Positions 18,649 to 28,285 of a DNA stretch of 37,151 nucleotides are shown here, one piece after another. How positions within the stretch are numbered: the stretch's first letter is position 1; every line of letters starts with the position of its first letter. The translations under genes and the position numbers were made by a program. The notes beneath the pieces are model-generated. The model did no database searches. It was not told the DNA's origin and saw only the letters and a program-made list of their open reading frames with translations. Where the stretch lies: NCBI GenBank assembly GCA_012515395.1, contig JAAYYL010000173.1, positions 1 through 37,151 on the forward strand, given 5' to 3'. Source of the stretch: Bacteroidales bacterium. GTDB taxonomy: Bacteria; Bacteroidota; Bacteroidia; Bacteroidales; UBA932.

Positions 18649-19302
18649 ATGAATGATTTTCCCCTGAATTTGTTAATGGGAATGATAGCCGGTTTTTCGG
18701 TTTCAGTACCCCTGGGACCCGGCGGTTTATTCTGCATCCAAAGGACATTGAGCAAAGGTCCCAGATCCGGTTTGGTAGCCGGTATGGGGGCAGCTACCTC
18801 CGATGTAATATATGCATCCCTTGCCATACTGAGCCTTTCATTCATCCGGAATATTATTGAAAACAATAAGAATTTGCTTTTTCTTATCAGCGGAATGGCC
18901 CTGATGATAATTGGATTGGCCATATTTTCGTCCAATCCCGTAAAACAGTTGCGCCAAAACAGGGAATCCAAAAAATTCTGGGAAGATTACCTTACCGGGT
19001 TTCTCATGTCTATTACCAACCCGGGATGCCTGTTTCTAATCATAGGTGTTTTTGCTTTTTTGGGAACCAGTGTTGACAGGAGTTCCGGCTCATTTATCAT
19101 CTCAGCCATATTGCTGGGAGTCTTTCTGGGGGCTTCATCGTGGTGGTTCCTGTTAAGCACTTTTGTCAATCTGTTCAGAAAAAAATTCAGACTCAGGCAA
19201 TTATGGAACATTAACCGTTTTGCGGGTATTGCTATCATGATCCTTGGCATTCTGGCTGCTGCAAAAGGATTGTCAAATTTATTGCGTACTCTCATTCATT
19301 AA
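18649..19302 (+). CDS. LysE family amino-acid exporter
   Basis: GMIAGFSVSVPLGPGGLFCIQRTLSKGPRSGLVAGMGAATSDVIYASLA, TNPGCLFLIIGVFAFLG; six hydrophobic segments. TTG 18640 in the ORF track lies in the promoter box; ATG 18649 preferred. Confidence 0.88.
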   Translation: MNDFPLNLLMGMIAGFSVSVPLGPGGLFCIQRTLSKGPRSGLVAGMGAATSDVIYASLAILSLSFIRNIIENNKNLLFLISGMALMIIGLAIFSSNPVKQLRQNRESKKFWEDYLTGFLMSITNPGCLFLIIGVFAFLGTSVDRSSGSFIISAILLGVFLGASSWWFLLSTFVNLFRKKFRLRQLWNINRFAGIAIMILGILAAAKGLSNLLRTLIH

Positions 19303-19310
19303 ATTTTACC

Positions 19311-19318
19311 TATCTTTG
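19311..19318 (+). promoter_or_regulatory. -7 box TATCTTTG for ssrA
   Basis: TATCTTTG 15 nt upstream of the mature tmRNA 5' end. Confidence 0.5.
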
Positions 19319-19333
19319 CAATATACTTACCAT

Positions 19334-19731
19334 GGGGATGTTTTGGTTTTGACAGCAGACGACATTGGAAAGTAAGCACGTGGAGCTTCGTGTCCCGGCT
19401 CCAAAATCTCAGGACTCAAGCCATAACTGGCAACAACAATTACGCACTCGCTGCCTGATCGGTTATTAACTGATCACTTAATCAAGCCGGGCTAGGCCCG
19501 GAATGACGAGTATCCCGCCGGGACTTACGCCTTTTGGTTCCCGGCAAACGGGGTATCATTTACAAAGGGCTGGCTGCAAAGAAGCTCCGGCTTTGTAGCA
19601 AGATTTAAGGAGATAAGGAACTGATGGCCTGTCTGCAGGCAGTCTTTTTCCCGAAAACCAAATGTAGACTAAACGTGTAGAAAGCTTTTGGATGCGCTGT
19701 TTGGACGGCGGTTCGAGTCCGCCCATCTCCA
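19334..19731 (+). ncRNA. ssrA: transfer-messenger RNA (tmRNA)
   Basis: 5' GGGGATG...GGTTTTGACAGCAGAC and 3' GGCGGTTCGAGTCCGCCCATCTCCA form the tRNA-like domain (acceptor GGGGATG/CATCTCC, T-arm GGCGG/CCGCC). Internal tag ORF GGC AAC AAC AAT TAC GCA CTC GCT GCC TGA (19429..19458) = GNNNYALAA*. CCA not encoded. Confidence 0.97.
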
Positions 19732-19764
19732 CTGCGTTTAACGGGTTAAATTAAACAAGTTGCC

Positions 19765-20700
19765 ATGAAAAAATCTTATTTCATTTTATTGGCTTTGACC
19801 CTGACCGGCTGTATCAACAATTCCTGGTGGGAGCCCCGTACCATTATTACTTACGATGCTGAAGACAGGGCCCGGGGCCGGTTTCAGTTCATTTACGATG
19901 AACAGGGTAATAAATTCACCGAAACCGGAGATCTTTGGGATCCGGAATCCCAAACCTGGAAACGTGATTACAGAATTTCTTACTCCTATGACATTTATGG
20001 CATACGGACCGGCACTCTTACTGAAAAAAGAGAGCAGGAAACAAGCAAATGGACGCCCTGTGCACGTGTAATATGCGAGTATAAAACGGATACCGGCCAC
20101 CTGATAAAAGAAATACACCAGACTTACCGCACGGATGAAAGTCTTTGGGAAGACATGTTTAAAGACCACTACATACGGGATGAGCAAAACCGGCTTTTGT
20201 ATGTTGTACGTGAAAAATGGAATAACGGGGAAATTGAAAAGGATATTACACTCCGGGGAAGGTTTACATTTAAGGCCAGATTGACAACCCCCGAAGTCGG
20301 CTGGGAAAATTTCATCAGGGATTCTTTCCTTTATGATCAAGACGGGAAACGGTTGGGAGGAATGGTGGATTTCTGGAATAAAACCGCTCGTGAATGGGAA
20401 CCTGTGTTTCAATATACCTATACCTACGACAAAAAAGGAAATGTCATAAGTGAAAAAGAAAAGAAAAAAAACCCGGAAACAGGTACATGGGAAGACGCAG
20501 GAGAATATCTATATACTTATGACGACCACAACAACACTATAGAATCCCGCTATATTCCTTCGCAACAGGATATGCAAACAGAGCATTTCCTGATCTTCTA
20601 CTACAACAACATGAAATCTTCCGTAGGATATTACCTGGGTGATACCGGCAAATTCCCGGGTGTCAGAGGTACTGCAGAATATTTCAGATTGAAAAGATGA
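19765..20700 (+). CDS. lipoprotein with degenerate YD-like internal repeats
   Basis: Lipobox MKKSYFILLALTLTGC; repeated pattern [FY]xYDxxGNxxxxxxxxWxxxxxxW (FIYDEQGNKFTETGDLWDPESQTW, YSYDIYGIRTG, FLYDQDGKRLGGMVDFWNKTAREW, YTYDKKGNVISEKEKKKNPETGTW, YTYDDHNNTIESR). Confidence 0.7.
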   Translation: MKKSYFILLALTLTGCINNSWWEPRTIITYDAEDRARGRFQFIYDEQGNKFTETGDLWDPESQTWKRDYRISYSYDIYGIRTGTLTEKREQETSKWTPCARVICEYKTDTGHLIKEIHQTYRTDESLWEDMFKDHYIRDEQNRLLYVVREKWNNGEIEKDITLRGRFTFKARLTTPEVGWENFIRDSFLYDQDGKRLGGMVDFWNKTAREWEPVFQYTYTYDKKGNVISEKEKKKNPETGTWEDAGEYLYTYDDHNNTIESRYIPSQQDMQTEHFLIFYYNNMKSSVGYYLGDTGKFPGVRGTAEYFRLKR

Positions 20701-23453
20701 ACCGGACTTCATTTCTGAATTCTGTTGCCCGATCACTTTACCAGCATTACGGAGAAGGTATATCTGACTGTTGCCTTGTATTTCCCGGCAGGAGAGCCGG
20801 ATTGTTTTTTCAAAAGGAACTTTCCGGATATATAAAAAGAGAAATATGGATGCCCAGGACCCTGGTGATCAATCAGTTGATTGAAGAAATTGCCGGAGAG
20901 AAAGCCACTGACATATTAATACTGCTTACAGAACTGTACGGACTCTATTCTTCTTTAACGGAAAAAAAAGAAAGTCTTAAGGAGTTCTATACACTGGGAA
21001 ACACAATCATCCGCGACTTTGACCAGGTGGATAAATACATGCTGGACCCTGCTCAATTATTCCACAACGTAAGAGATCTGAAACGTATCAGCGTTGATTT
21101 CAGCTTTCTGAGTAATGAACAGCAAGAAATTATCAAATCTTTTTGGTCATCCTTTCAGGCACAACCGGACCATAATCTGAATGTTCATTTTATGACCTTG
21201 TGGGAAAAGCTCCCTTCTTTATACCAGGCATTCAACCGTTTATTGAATGAAAAAGGCTATGCCTATGAAGGAATGATATACCGGAATATGGCGGACCGAT
21301 TAAAAAATCATAAAGAAAGTGCTTTTCTGAATGAATTTTCAGGGTTTGCATTCATTGGGTTCAATGCATTGAATACTTGTGAAAAAGAATTATTCCGTTA
21401 TCTGAAAAATAACAAAAAGGCATTTTTCTATTGGGATTACGACCCTTATTATATTGACAATCCGCTTCAGGAAGCCGGAATGTTTTTGCGTGAAAATATC
21501 CGTGAATTTCCACCGGCAGAAGGATACGTAAAAGATGTATCTCCACTGCGCAATCCCCGAACTATACATGTGATTTCATCCCCTTCATATGTATTACAAG
21601 CCAAGGTCGTACCCCAACTTTTAAAAAAACATGACCTGCCTTACAACACCCAAACTGCGGTTGTATTGGCTGATGAAAATCTGTTGCTGCAACTTCTGTA
21701 CGGATTGGGATATCATGCGTCTGCGGAACAGGAGATAAACGTCACAATGGGTTTTCCACTCCGTCAAACATCCCTTTTTTCACTTATCGATTCCCTGTTG
21801 CGTTATTATAACAACACCAAAACATCTAGGGATTTCAGACCGGTGGAAATGCACCCTTACGTCCAGTCTCTGACACTTGCCGATACCTTGAAAACTGTAC
21901 CGGGGAACACTGTTGAGTTATACGACCGGCTTCTTACCCTTTTGGAAAAAATCGATATCTTCGACTCATTGCCGGCCGGAGACCCGATGCTCATTCCTGT
22001 TGTTCGTGAAACACGGAAACAATTGAATAAACTTTATCTTGCCGTAACACGCTCCGGTATAGATATCCATCCCGAAGTTTTTTCCAAACTGCTAAAACAA
22101 CACTTGTCTCTTGCCAGTATCCCGTTCAGCGGAGAACCTCTGACCGGCTTGCAGGTTATGGGTATTTTGGAAACCCGTTGTCTGGACTTTAAGAATCTGA
22201 TCATCATATCTGCACAGGAAAATGTCCTTCCAAAAGCATACAGAGACAACTCTCTGATCCCTTATAATATACGTAAAGCATTCGGGTTGCCTGCCGCTGA
22301 ACAGCACACCGCCATACAGGCCTATTATTTTTATCGTCTTATTCAACGTTCATCAAACGTTTTCCTAATATGGAACAGCAACCCGGAAGGCCCGTCCAAA
22401 GGCGAATTAACCCGTTTTATTCGCCAGATCCGTTATGAACTTCCTGATTCGGAAGTTGTAACAACTCCGGTTATCATACAGCATTCCATTCCGGAAATCA
22501 AACCTGTTTCTGTCCAGAAATCCGGACCGGTCAAAGAAATCCTGCAACAATACCTGAATCCTGACACCCATAAATATTTAAGTCCTTCTGCCCTGCAAAC
22601 GTACATTCGTTGCCCGCTAAGTTTCTATTTTAAAAATATTTTATTGTTAAAAGAACCTCTTGAGGTTTCAGATCAGGCGGATCCCCTTCATTTGGGGAAT
22701 ATTGTTCACCGGATACTGGAACATCTGTACAACCCTTTCCTCGGGAAAACACTGTCGGGAAAAGAAATATTACAACTCATTGAACCTCAAAAGGTTTTTC
22801 TCAAAACAGTACTCCGCATAGCCAATGACTACTTTATTGAACAATACGGGAAAGATGCTTCACGCGAAACCGGAAAATGGATTTTACTGTCTGAAGTGGC
22901 AACCCTGTACGTTGAAAGATTTGTTAAACACGATGCATTCCGGGCTCCTCTGGTAGTTTCAGCCGTGGAAAAAATGTTCAAATGCAGGTATAACAATGTG
23001 AACATCAAAGGAATCATTGACAGAGTTGATATTCGCAAAGGACAAGTACATATTATTGACTATAAAACGGGAACGGAAAAAAATGCTTTTGCAAAAGTTG
23101 AAGATCTTTTTGATTCGGAAAAGACCGTAAAAAACAGGGATGCATTCCAAATATTATGTTATGCCTTTTTACAAGAAAATTCCGGCACCGCGAATACACT
23201 TCCCGTTCCTTTGCTGTATTACCTTAATTCCGTCTTTTCCGACAAACCGCAAGGTTATTTGCTATTGAACAAAAAAGATCTGGCAGATCCACTTGATCTG
23301 CCTGCTTTAAAAAATGATTTTCTTAATCTTTTAAACCGTCTGTTGGAAGAAATGTTTAATTTTAACATCCCGTTCAGACAAACAGATTTTCCGGACAATT
23401 GTGTAAATTGCCCATATATATCAATATGTCAAAGAGAAAAATACAATGACTAA
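20697..23453 (+). CDS. AddB-like PD-(D/E)XK nuclease with degenerate helicase domain and Fe-S cysteines
   Basis: N-terminal CLVFPGRRAGLFFQKEL (Walker A without GKT), C-terminal nuclease GIIDRVDIRKGQVHIIDYKTG, cysteines in YIRCPLSFYFK and DNCVNCPYISICQREK. Confidence 0.85.
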   Translation: MNRTSFLNSVARSLYQHYGEGISDCCLVFPGRRAGLFFQKELSGYIKREIWMPRTLVINQLIEEIAGEKATDILILLTELYGLYSSLTEKKESLKEFYTLGNTIIRDFDQVDKYMLDPAQLFHNVRDLKRISVDFSFLSNEQQEIIKSFWSSFQAQPDHNLNVHFMTLWEKLPSLYQAFNRLLNEKGYAYEGMIYRNMADRLKNHKESAFLNEFSGFAFIGFNALNTCEKELFRYLKNNKKAFFYWDYDPYYIDNPLQEAGMFLRENIREFPPAEGYVKDVSPLRNPRTIHVISSPSYVLQAKVVPQLLKKHDLPYNTQTAVVLADENLLLQLLYGLGYHASAEQEINVTMGFPLRQTSLFSLIDSLLRYYNNTKTSRDFRPVEMHPYVQSLTLADTLKTVPGNTVELYDRLLTLLEKIDIFDSLPAGDPMLIPVVRETRKQLNKLYLAVTRSGIDIHPEVFSKLLKQHLSLASIPFSGEPLTGLQVMGILETRCLDFKNLIIISAQENVLPKAYRDNSLIPYNIRKAFGLPAAEQHTAIQAYYFYRLIQRSSNVFLIWNSNPEGPSKGELTRFIRQIRYELPDSEVVTTPVIIQHSIPEIKPVSVQKSGPVKEILQQYLNPDTHKYLSPSALQTYIRCPLSFYFKNILLLKEPLEVSDQADPLHLGNIVHRILEHLYNPFLGKTLSGKEILQLIEPQKVFLKTVLRIANDYFIEQYGKDASRETGKWILLSEVATLYVERFVKHDAFRAPLVVSAVEKMFKCRYNNVNIKGIIDRVDIRKGQVHIIDYKTGTEKNAFAKVEDLFDSEKTVKNRDAFQILCYAFLQENSGTANTLPVPLLYYLNSVFSDKPQGYLLLNKKDLADPLDLPALKNDFLNLLNRLLEEMFNFNIPFRQTDFPDNCVNCPYISICQREKYND

Positions 23454-25479
23454 GAAAGAAAAGGAAAAAGTGATAATTCCCCTGCTCTTTGTGTTGGCAG
23501 CAGCTTTAATGGTTTTCTCTTTGCCCCGGGAAGGGCAGTTCAAGTATCAGTATCAGAAAGGAAGCCCCTGGATGTATGAAAACCTGGATGCCACTTTTGA
23601 TTTCCCTATCTTGAAAACCGACGAGGAATTACATTTGGAAAGGGAAAAATTAGCCGAAAGCTTCACTCCTTATTTTGTATTAAGGCCCGATATTGAAGCA
23701 GAACAACTAAGGGCTTTTACTTCTGAAGCAAGCCGCACGGGACTCCCCGATGAGCTACAGGGCAAGCTTTTATCTTTTTTCAAAAATATATACAGCCGCG
23801 GTATTCTGGATGACGTCCGGCACAACGAACTTAAACCGGAAACCGGGCTTGTGGTAGTACAGGGAAAAATGGCCGAAAAGAAAGCGCAAACAGAGGTTTT
23901 TTCAACAAGTGATGCCTACCGGATCTTTTTAGAAAACATGGAAACCCTTTCCCGCCAGGAACGTAACGAGATCAGTTCTGCAGGGATTGATTTTTCTACT
24001 TTTTTTGTCCCTAACCTCATCTATGACGAAAGCACTACTTTTGCCGTACAATCAAGTAATCTGCAGGATATATCGCTGACAAAAGGTATAGTACATACCG
24101 GACAACGCATAGTAAGCAAAGGAGAAGTAATTACAGGAACCACAGAGCAGATCCTGAATTCCCTGCGCGCCGAATACAATTCCAAGATCGGGTTTTCCGG
24201 AAACCTGTTGCTTCTGATCACCGGACAAACCCTGATCATTATCCTGATAGTATTTATTGCTTTCATCCTCATGGACGCCGTGCGTCCGGAAATGCTGAAA
24301 AAAATCCCGGAGCTGGTTTTTACACTTTTTCTTTTTGTTTTGTTAGTTGCAGGATCTTCATCGGCATGGAAGATTGAACCTTTGTCGCTTTACCTGCTGC
24401 CTTTTCCTGTAATCGTGCTTTTTTTGGATTCTTTCTTTCCGACAAAACTTTCGCTACCCCTGTACATAGTATTTCTCATGCCCCTGGCAGTGGTAACGGA
24501 AAGTTACCATGCTGTTCTTATCAATATTGTAGTGGGAGGTGTTGCCGTTTACGTATTTCGTCACTGGGGAAGAGGCTGGCAACAATTTCTCTCCGCCCTT
24601 GTCGTTTTTATTACTTACCTGACTATTGATCTGGCATTTCACCTGATTTCAGAAGGAACGTTCTCCAATTTGAATGGAGTGGTATTCAGAAATTACGGAA
24701 TTGCATCTGTTCTGGTGATAGCTTCTTATCCGCTGGTCTTCCTGTTCGAAAAGATTTTCGGGTTTGTATCCCTGTCCCGGCTGCGTGACCTTTCCGATAC
24801 CGGAAACAAGGCGCTCCGGGAATTGTCGGAAAAAGCCCCCGGGACCATGCAGCATTCGTTACAGGTAGCAAATCTTGCCGAGACGGCTGCCAGAACCATT
24901 GGGGCAAACGCGCTTTTGTGCCGCGTAGGGGCCCTTTACCATGATATCGGAAAGATTAATAATCCCCAGTATTTTGCAGAAAACCAAACAGCCAGTTTCA
25001 ATCCTCATTCCCTGCTTGATCCCCGGGAAAGTGCCCGAATCGTGATCCAGCATGTTGAAGACGGAAAAGTCCTGGCTAAAAAATACGGGTTGCCCTCCCT
25101 GATTATTGATTTTATTGAAACACACCATGGAAGAACCCGCACCGAATTTTTTTACAACACATGGTGTAATGAAGGAGGAGATCCCGCAAATGTGGAAGAC
25201 TTCACCTACGAAGGCCGGTTGCCTGTAACACCTGAACATGTTATTGTAATGTTGGCCGATGCCGTTGAAGCTGCATGCAGAAGCCTTAAGGATTACACTC
25301 CGGAAAGCATTTCCGAGATGGTAGAAAAAATGATTAAACAACGCATTTCGGGAGACCAATTGCATCATGCGGATATCACTTACAGGAATCTGAGGCGTAT
25401 TCAGGAAACCCTTAAGGTTCAGATCCAGGAGATGTACCACACGCGTATTACCTATCCCAAACGAAAACGGTTAAAATAA
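23446..25479 (+). CDS. 7TM-HD (PgpH-type) HDIG phosphohydrolase
   Basis: Extracellular 7TMR-HDED-like N-domain, multiple TMs, then GTMQHSLQVANLAETAARTIGANALLCRVGALYHDIGKINNPQYFAENQ HD domain. Confidence 0.92.
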   Translation: MTKKEKEKVIIPLLFVLAAALMVFSLPREGQFKYQYQKGSPWMYENLDATFDFPILKTDEELHLEREKLAESFTPYFVLRPDIEAEQLRAFTSEASRTGLPDELQGKLLSFFKNIYSRGILDDVRHNELKPETGLVVVQGKMAEKKAQTEVFSTSDAYRIFLENMETLSRQERNEISSAGIDFSTFFVPNLIYDESTTFAVQSSNLQDISLTKGIVHTGQRIVSKGEVITGTTEQILNSLRAEYNSKIGFSGNLLLLITGQTLIIILIVFIAFILMDAVRPEMLKKIPELVFTLFLFVLLVAGSSSAWKIEPLSLYLLPFPVIVLFLDSFFPTKLSLPLYIVFLMPLAVVTESYHAVLINIVVGGVAVYVFRHWGRGWQQFLSALVVFITYLTIDLAFHLISEGTFSNLNGVVFRNYGIASVLVIASYPLVFLFEKIFGFVSLSRLRDLSDTGNKALRELSEKAPGTMQHSLQVANLAETAARTIGANALLCRVGALYHDIGKINNPQYFAENQTASFNPHSLLDPRESARIVIQHVEDGKVLAKKYGLPSLIIDFIETHHGRTRTEFFYNTWCNEGGDPANVEDFTYEGRLPVTPEHVIVMLADAVEAACRSLKDYTPESISEMVEKMIKQRISGDQLHHADITYRNLRRIQETLKVQIQEMYHTRITYPKRKRLK

Positions 25480-26361
25480 CGTAAGGGCGTATACAAGTAT
25501 ACCCGCTATAAGGACTTTCAGGGCTTTGTCAAGCCCTGCTCCTTTATTATTGGCCAACCAATAAAGATGTGTTGCAAAAAAAGGAATCGCTATCAAAAAA
25601 AGGAATGTACCTTTTTCAGAAACAGCGGCAAAAAATGCAGACAGGATCAGGGCCAGAAAGATCAAAAATCCTTGGTATAGTGTAGCAGGAAAGGTGGACC
25701 CCGTTTTGGACATTCGGGACAACAATATGGCAAAAGTAATTTTCCCGAATTTCTTATCATTTTCAAAATCCCTGATGTTGTTTACGTTTAACACGGCAGT
25801 GGCAAGCAGACCTATGGCTACTGCTATCGCTAAGATCTCTGGATCGGGGGATCCGGTATAAATATAATAACTGCCCCCTACCGCTGCGGGGCCAAAAAAA
25901 AGAAACACGGCAACATCTCCCAAACCCCTGTACCCGTATGGCTTTTTTCCGGTAGAATACAATACGGAAGCAGACAGTGCCAGAGCACCCAGCCCTAGAA
26001 AGAAAACCGGGATAATTCCTGCAAAAGTACCGAATGCCAGATATATCAGTGTTATGCCGGACCCTGCCGCAAGTATCAATACAACGGCAATTGCCCGGAC
26101 TAATTGTTTTTCGGTTAGTTTCCCGCTTTGCAAACTCAAGGCTTTTCGCCCGGGCTGGCGCCGGTCTGTTCCCTTTTTCCAATCACCAAGCTCATTGGCC
26201 AGATTTGATAAGATCTGCAGCAATACAGCAGTCAATAAAAGAAGTACGAAAAGATCCCAGGCAAAACAACCTGAATGCCGCGCCAGAAAGGTTCCGGCCA
26301 GAATTCCCGAAACGGATAAAGGGAGTGTGCGCGGTCTGGTACTTTGCAGTATAGGCCACAT
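25471..26361 (-). CDS. menA: 1,4-dihydroxy-2-naphthoate polyprenyltransferase
   Basis: UbiA family: ARPRTLPLS-like STRPRTLPLSVSGILAG, LQILSNLANELGDWKKGTD, NVNNIRDFENDKKFGK. Confidence 0.88.
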   Translation of the reverse strand: MWPILQSTRPRTLPLSVSGILAGTFLARHSGCFAWDLFVLLLLTAVLLQILSNLANELGDWKKGTDRRQPGRKALSLQSGKLTEKQLVRAIAVVLILAAGSGITLIYLAFGTFAGIIPVFFLGLGALALSASVLYSTGKKPYGYRGLGDVAVFLFFGPAAVGGSYYIYTGSPDPEILAIAVAIGLLATAVLNVNNIRDFENDKKFGKITFAILLSRMSKTGSTFPATLYQGFLIFLALILSAFFAAVSEKGTFLFLIAIPFFATHLYWLANNKGAGLDKALKVLIAGILVYALTLF

Positions 26362-26367
26362 TCCGGT

Positions 26368-27165
26368 TTATTTGAGAAAATACTGATTCAGAAAATTTTG
26401 AAAATCCTTTTTATACTGATCCCCAATGGGTACCGACGCATCCTTTCCAAACACAATCCGGTTCTGTACGACTTCAGTTATTTTTGTCAGATTTACAATA
26501 AAGGAACGGTGGACTCTCATAAAGATGTCCTTTGGCAATCGTTCTTCAATGGATTTCAGACTGAACAGGGTCATTACAGGGATACTGTTCTCGGAAAAAA
26601 TCACAACATATTCTTTCCGGCTTTCAATATACTGTATATCGGAGATTTTCAAGCGAACGGTTTTTGAATCGGCGCGTACAAAAACATATTCGCTATCCCA
26701 TCCTTTAGAAGACTGTCTGTTCCCGGGTTCATCCGCGTCTTCATCTTTCTCGGTCACTGAAGTGTCCTGGGCCCCTGCCGACGATCCGGCAGATGTGGTA
26801 TGCCTCAGTTCAAATTGTTGCCTTACTTTTTCGGCACTTCTCATAAAATCCGTCAGGCTGAAAGGTTTCAGTAAATAATCCGTAGCATCTACCTGGAATC
26901 CTTCTACGGCAAAATTGGCATATGCCGTAACAAACACAATGATAGGCCTGTCTTTGAGTGAACGAATGTACTCCAGTCCGTTAATGTCGGGCATTTCTAT
27001 GTCAGTGAAAATCACATCTACTTTTTCAGTAGCCATCACTTCCATAGCTTCAGTGGGGCCGGAACAGGCTTTTACCAGTTCCAGGTATGGGATTTTCCCC
27101 ACATACGATACCATTTGCTGTAAAGCAAGCGGCTCATCATCTATAACTATACACCTTATATTCAT
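26368..27165 (-). CDS. LytTR family response regulator
   Basis: REC domain CIVIDDEPLALQQM...VDVIFTDIEMPDINGLEYIR...LLKPFSLTDF and LytTR domain VFVRADSKTVRLKISDIQYIESRKEYVVIF...RVHRSFIVNLTKI. Confidence 0.96.
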   Translation of the reverse strand: MNIRCIVIDDEPLALQQMVSYVGKIPYLELVKACSGPTEAMEVMATEKVDVIFTDIEMPDINGLEYIRSLKDRPIIVFVTAYANFAVEGFQVDATDYLLKPFSLTDFMRSAEKVRQQFELRHTTSAGSSAGAQDTSVTEKDEDADEPGNRQSSKGWDSEYVFVRADSKTVRLKISDIQYIESRKEYVVIFSENSIPVMTLFSLKSIEERLPKDIFMRVHRSFIVNLTKITEVVQNRIVFGKDASVPIGDQYKKDFQNFLNQYFLK

Positions 27166-27176
27166 AGGTTCACTTT

Positions 27177-28211
27177 TTATAGGGGGAGCTGCAAATGTAC
27201 AATATATTCTGACTTTGTCTGTTCCATGGTTAATTTATAATTGTTCCCATACAACAGATTCAATCTTTCTTTCACATTTTTGATACCCAATCCGCCCTGT
27301 TTGGCAGTTTTGGGTTTGTCCGGAAATATGGTGTTGGAAAGTGAAAAATGGAACCACCCGGGTTCTACCCAGAAATTCATGTTGATATGTGTCTCTTCTC
27401 CGTATACAATACCGTGTTTGAAGGCATTTTCAATAAATACGATCATGATAAGAGGAGGCAGTTGAACGTTTGGAATGTCCCTGGGAACCGTGATATTAAG
27501 CTTTACATTTTCATCGTATCTCAAAAGGTTGAGGTTGCAATATGCCCTGAAGACTTCCAATTGGCGTTCAAACGAAACCTTGGTGTCCGGCGTGCTTTCG
27601 TAAAGCATATGCCTTAATAATCGGGAGAGGCTCACAATGGCATCTTTGGCCTTTTCTTCATCCGTATCAACCAGTACATGAATATTGTTCAGGGTATTCA
27701 TCAGAAAATGCGGGCTGATCTGGAATTGCAGGAATTCCATTTTGTATTTTATGAGTTTGTTATCAGCCTCGTGGGCCAGCATTTTTGATTTGATATTATG
27801 GAAAACCATACGGATGGCCACATTCATTCCCATAAGCATAAGGGCTATGACAAAATTGCTCAACAAGGTTGATTCATACGGGATGAAATTGGTCCAGGAA
27901 GCTCCGTAACGAACATCCATAATGTCTATGATGGCCTCACACCCGAAGACGATACCCAATAACAAAATAAAAACAAGGAAAAAATACGTAAAATAGTTCC
28001 CTTTCAACATAAAGACGGGCACATAAACGTAGTGGTGGATCAATAGTCCTACAAAAAAAGGAGAAAGTATGGCCCAAAGCGACAGAACGTGTTGCTGTAT
28101 TAAGAGCGGACTCAGAAAAGCTACGGCAATGATACCCCAAAGGGTAATATTTTCCAGCCTCCTCAGTTTTCTGAGTTCCTTGTTGATTTCGTATTCGCTC
28201 TGTTTTACCAT
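27177..28211 (-). CDS. LytS-type (His_kinase, PF06580-like) sensor histidine kinase
   Basis: Four hydrophobic segments then LQFQISPHFLMNTLNNIHVL, LPPLIMIVFIENAFKHGI, GGLGIKNVKERLNLLY. Confidence 0.94.
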   Translation of the reverse strand: MVKQSEYEINKELRKLRRLENITLWGIIAVAFLSPLLIQQHVLSLWAILSPFFVGLLIHHYVYVPVFMLKGNYFTYFFLVFILLLGIVFGCEAIIDIMDVRYGASWTNFIPYESTLLSNFVIALMLMGMNVAIRMVFHNIKSKMLAHEADNKLIKYKMEFLQFQISPHFLMNTLNNIHVLVDTDEEKAKDAIVSLSRLLRHMLYESTPDTKVSFERQLEVFRAYCNLNLLRYDENVKLNITVPRDIPNVQLPPLIMIVFIENAFKHGIVYGEETHINMNFWVEPGWFHFSLSNTIFPDKPKTAKQGGLGIKNVKERLNLLYGNNYKLTMEQTKSEYIVHLQLPL

Positions 28212-28252
28212 AAGGGAAATAGTATACGAATATACGATTTACTGGAGAATAA

Positions 28253-28285
28253 ATAAAAAAAAAGGCGGGATTTAGATCTCCCACC
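28253..28285 (-). terminator. intrinsic terminator between the candidate small RNA and the histidine kinase gene
   Basis: Minus strand GGTGGGA-GATCTAAA-TCCCGCC followed by nine T (28263..28255). Confidence 0.8.

Noticed and set aside
20697-25479. Lipoprotein, nuclease and HD phosphohydrolase cluster considered as a defence or cyclic-nucleotide system
   Set aside because: The nuclease is AddB-like repair machinery and the HD protein is a PgpH-type c-di-AMP phosphodiesterase relative; no synthase, effector or mobile context.
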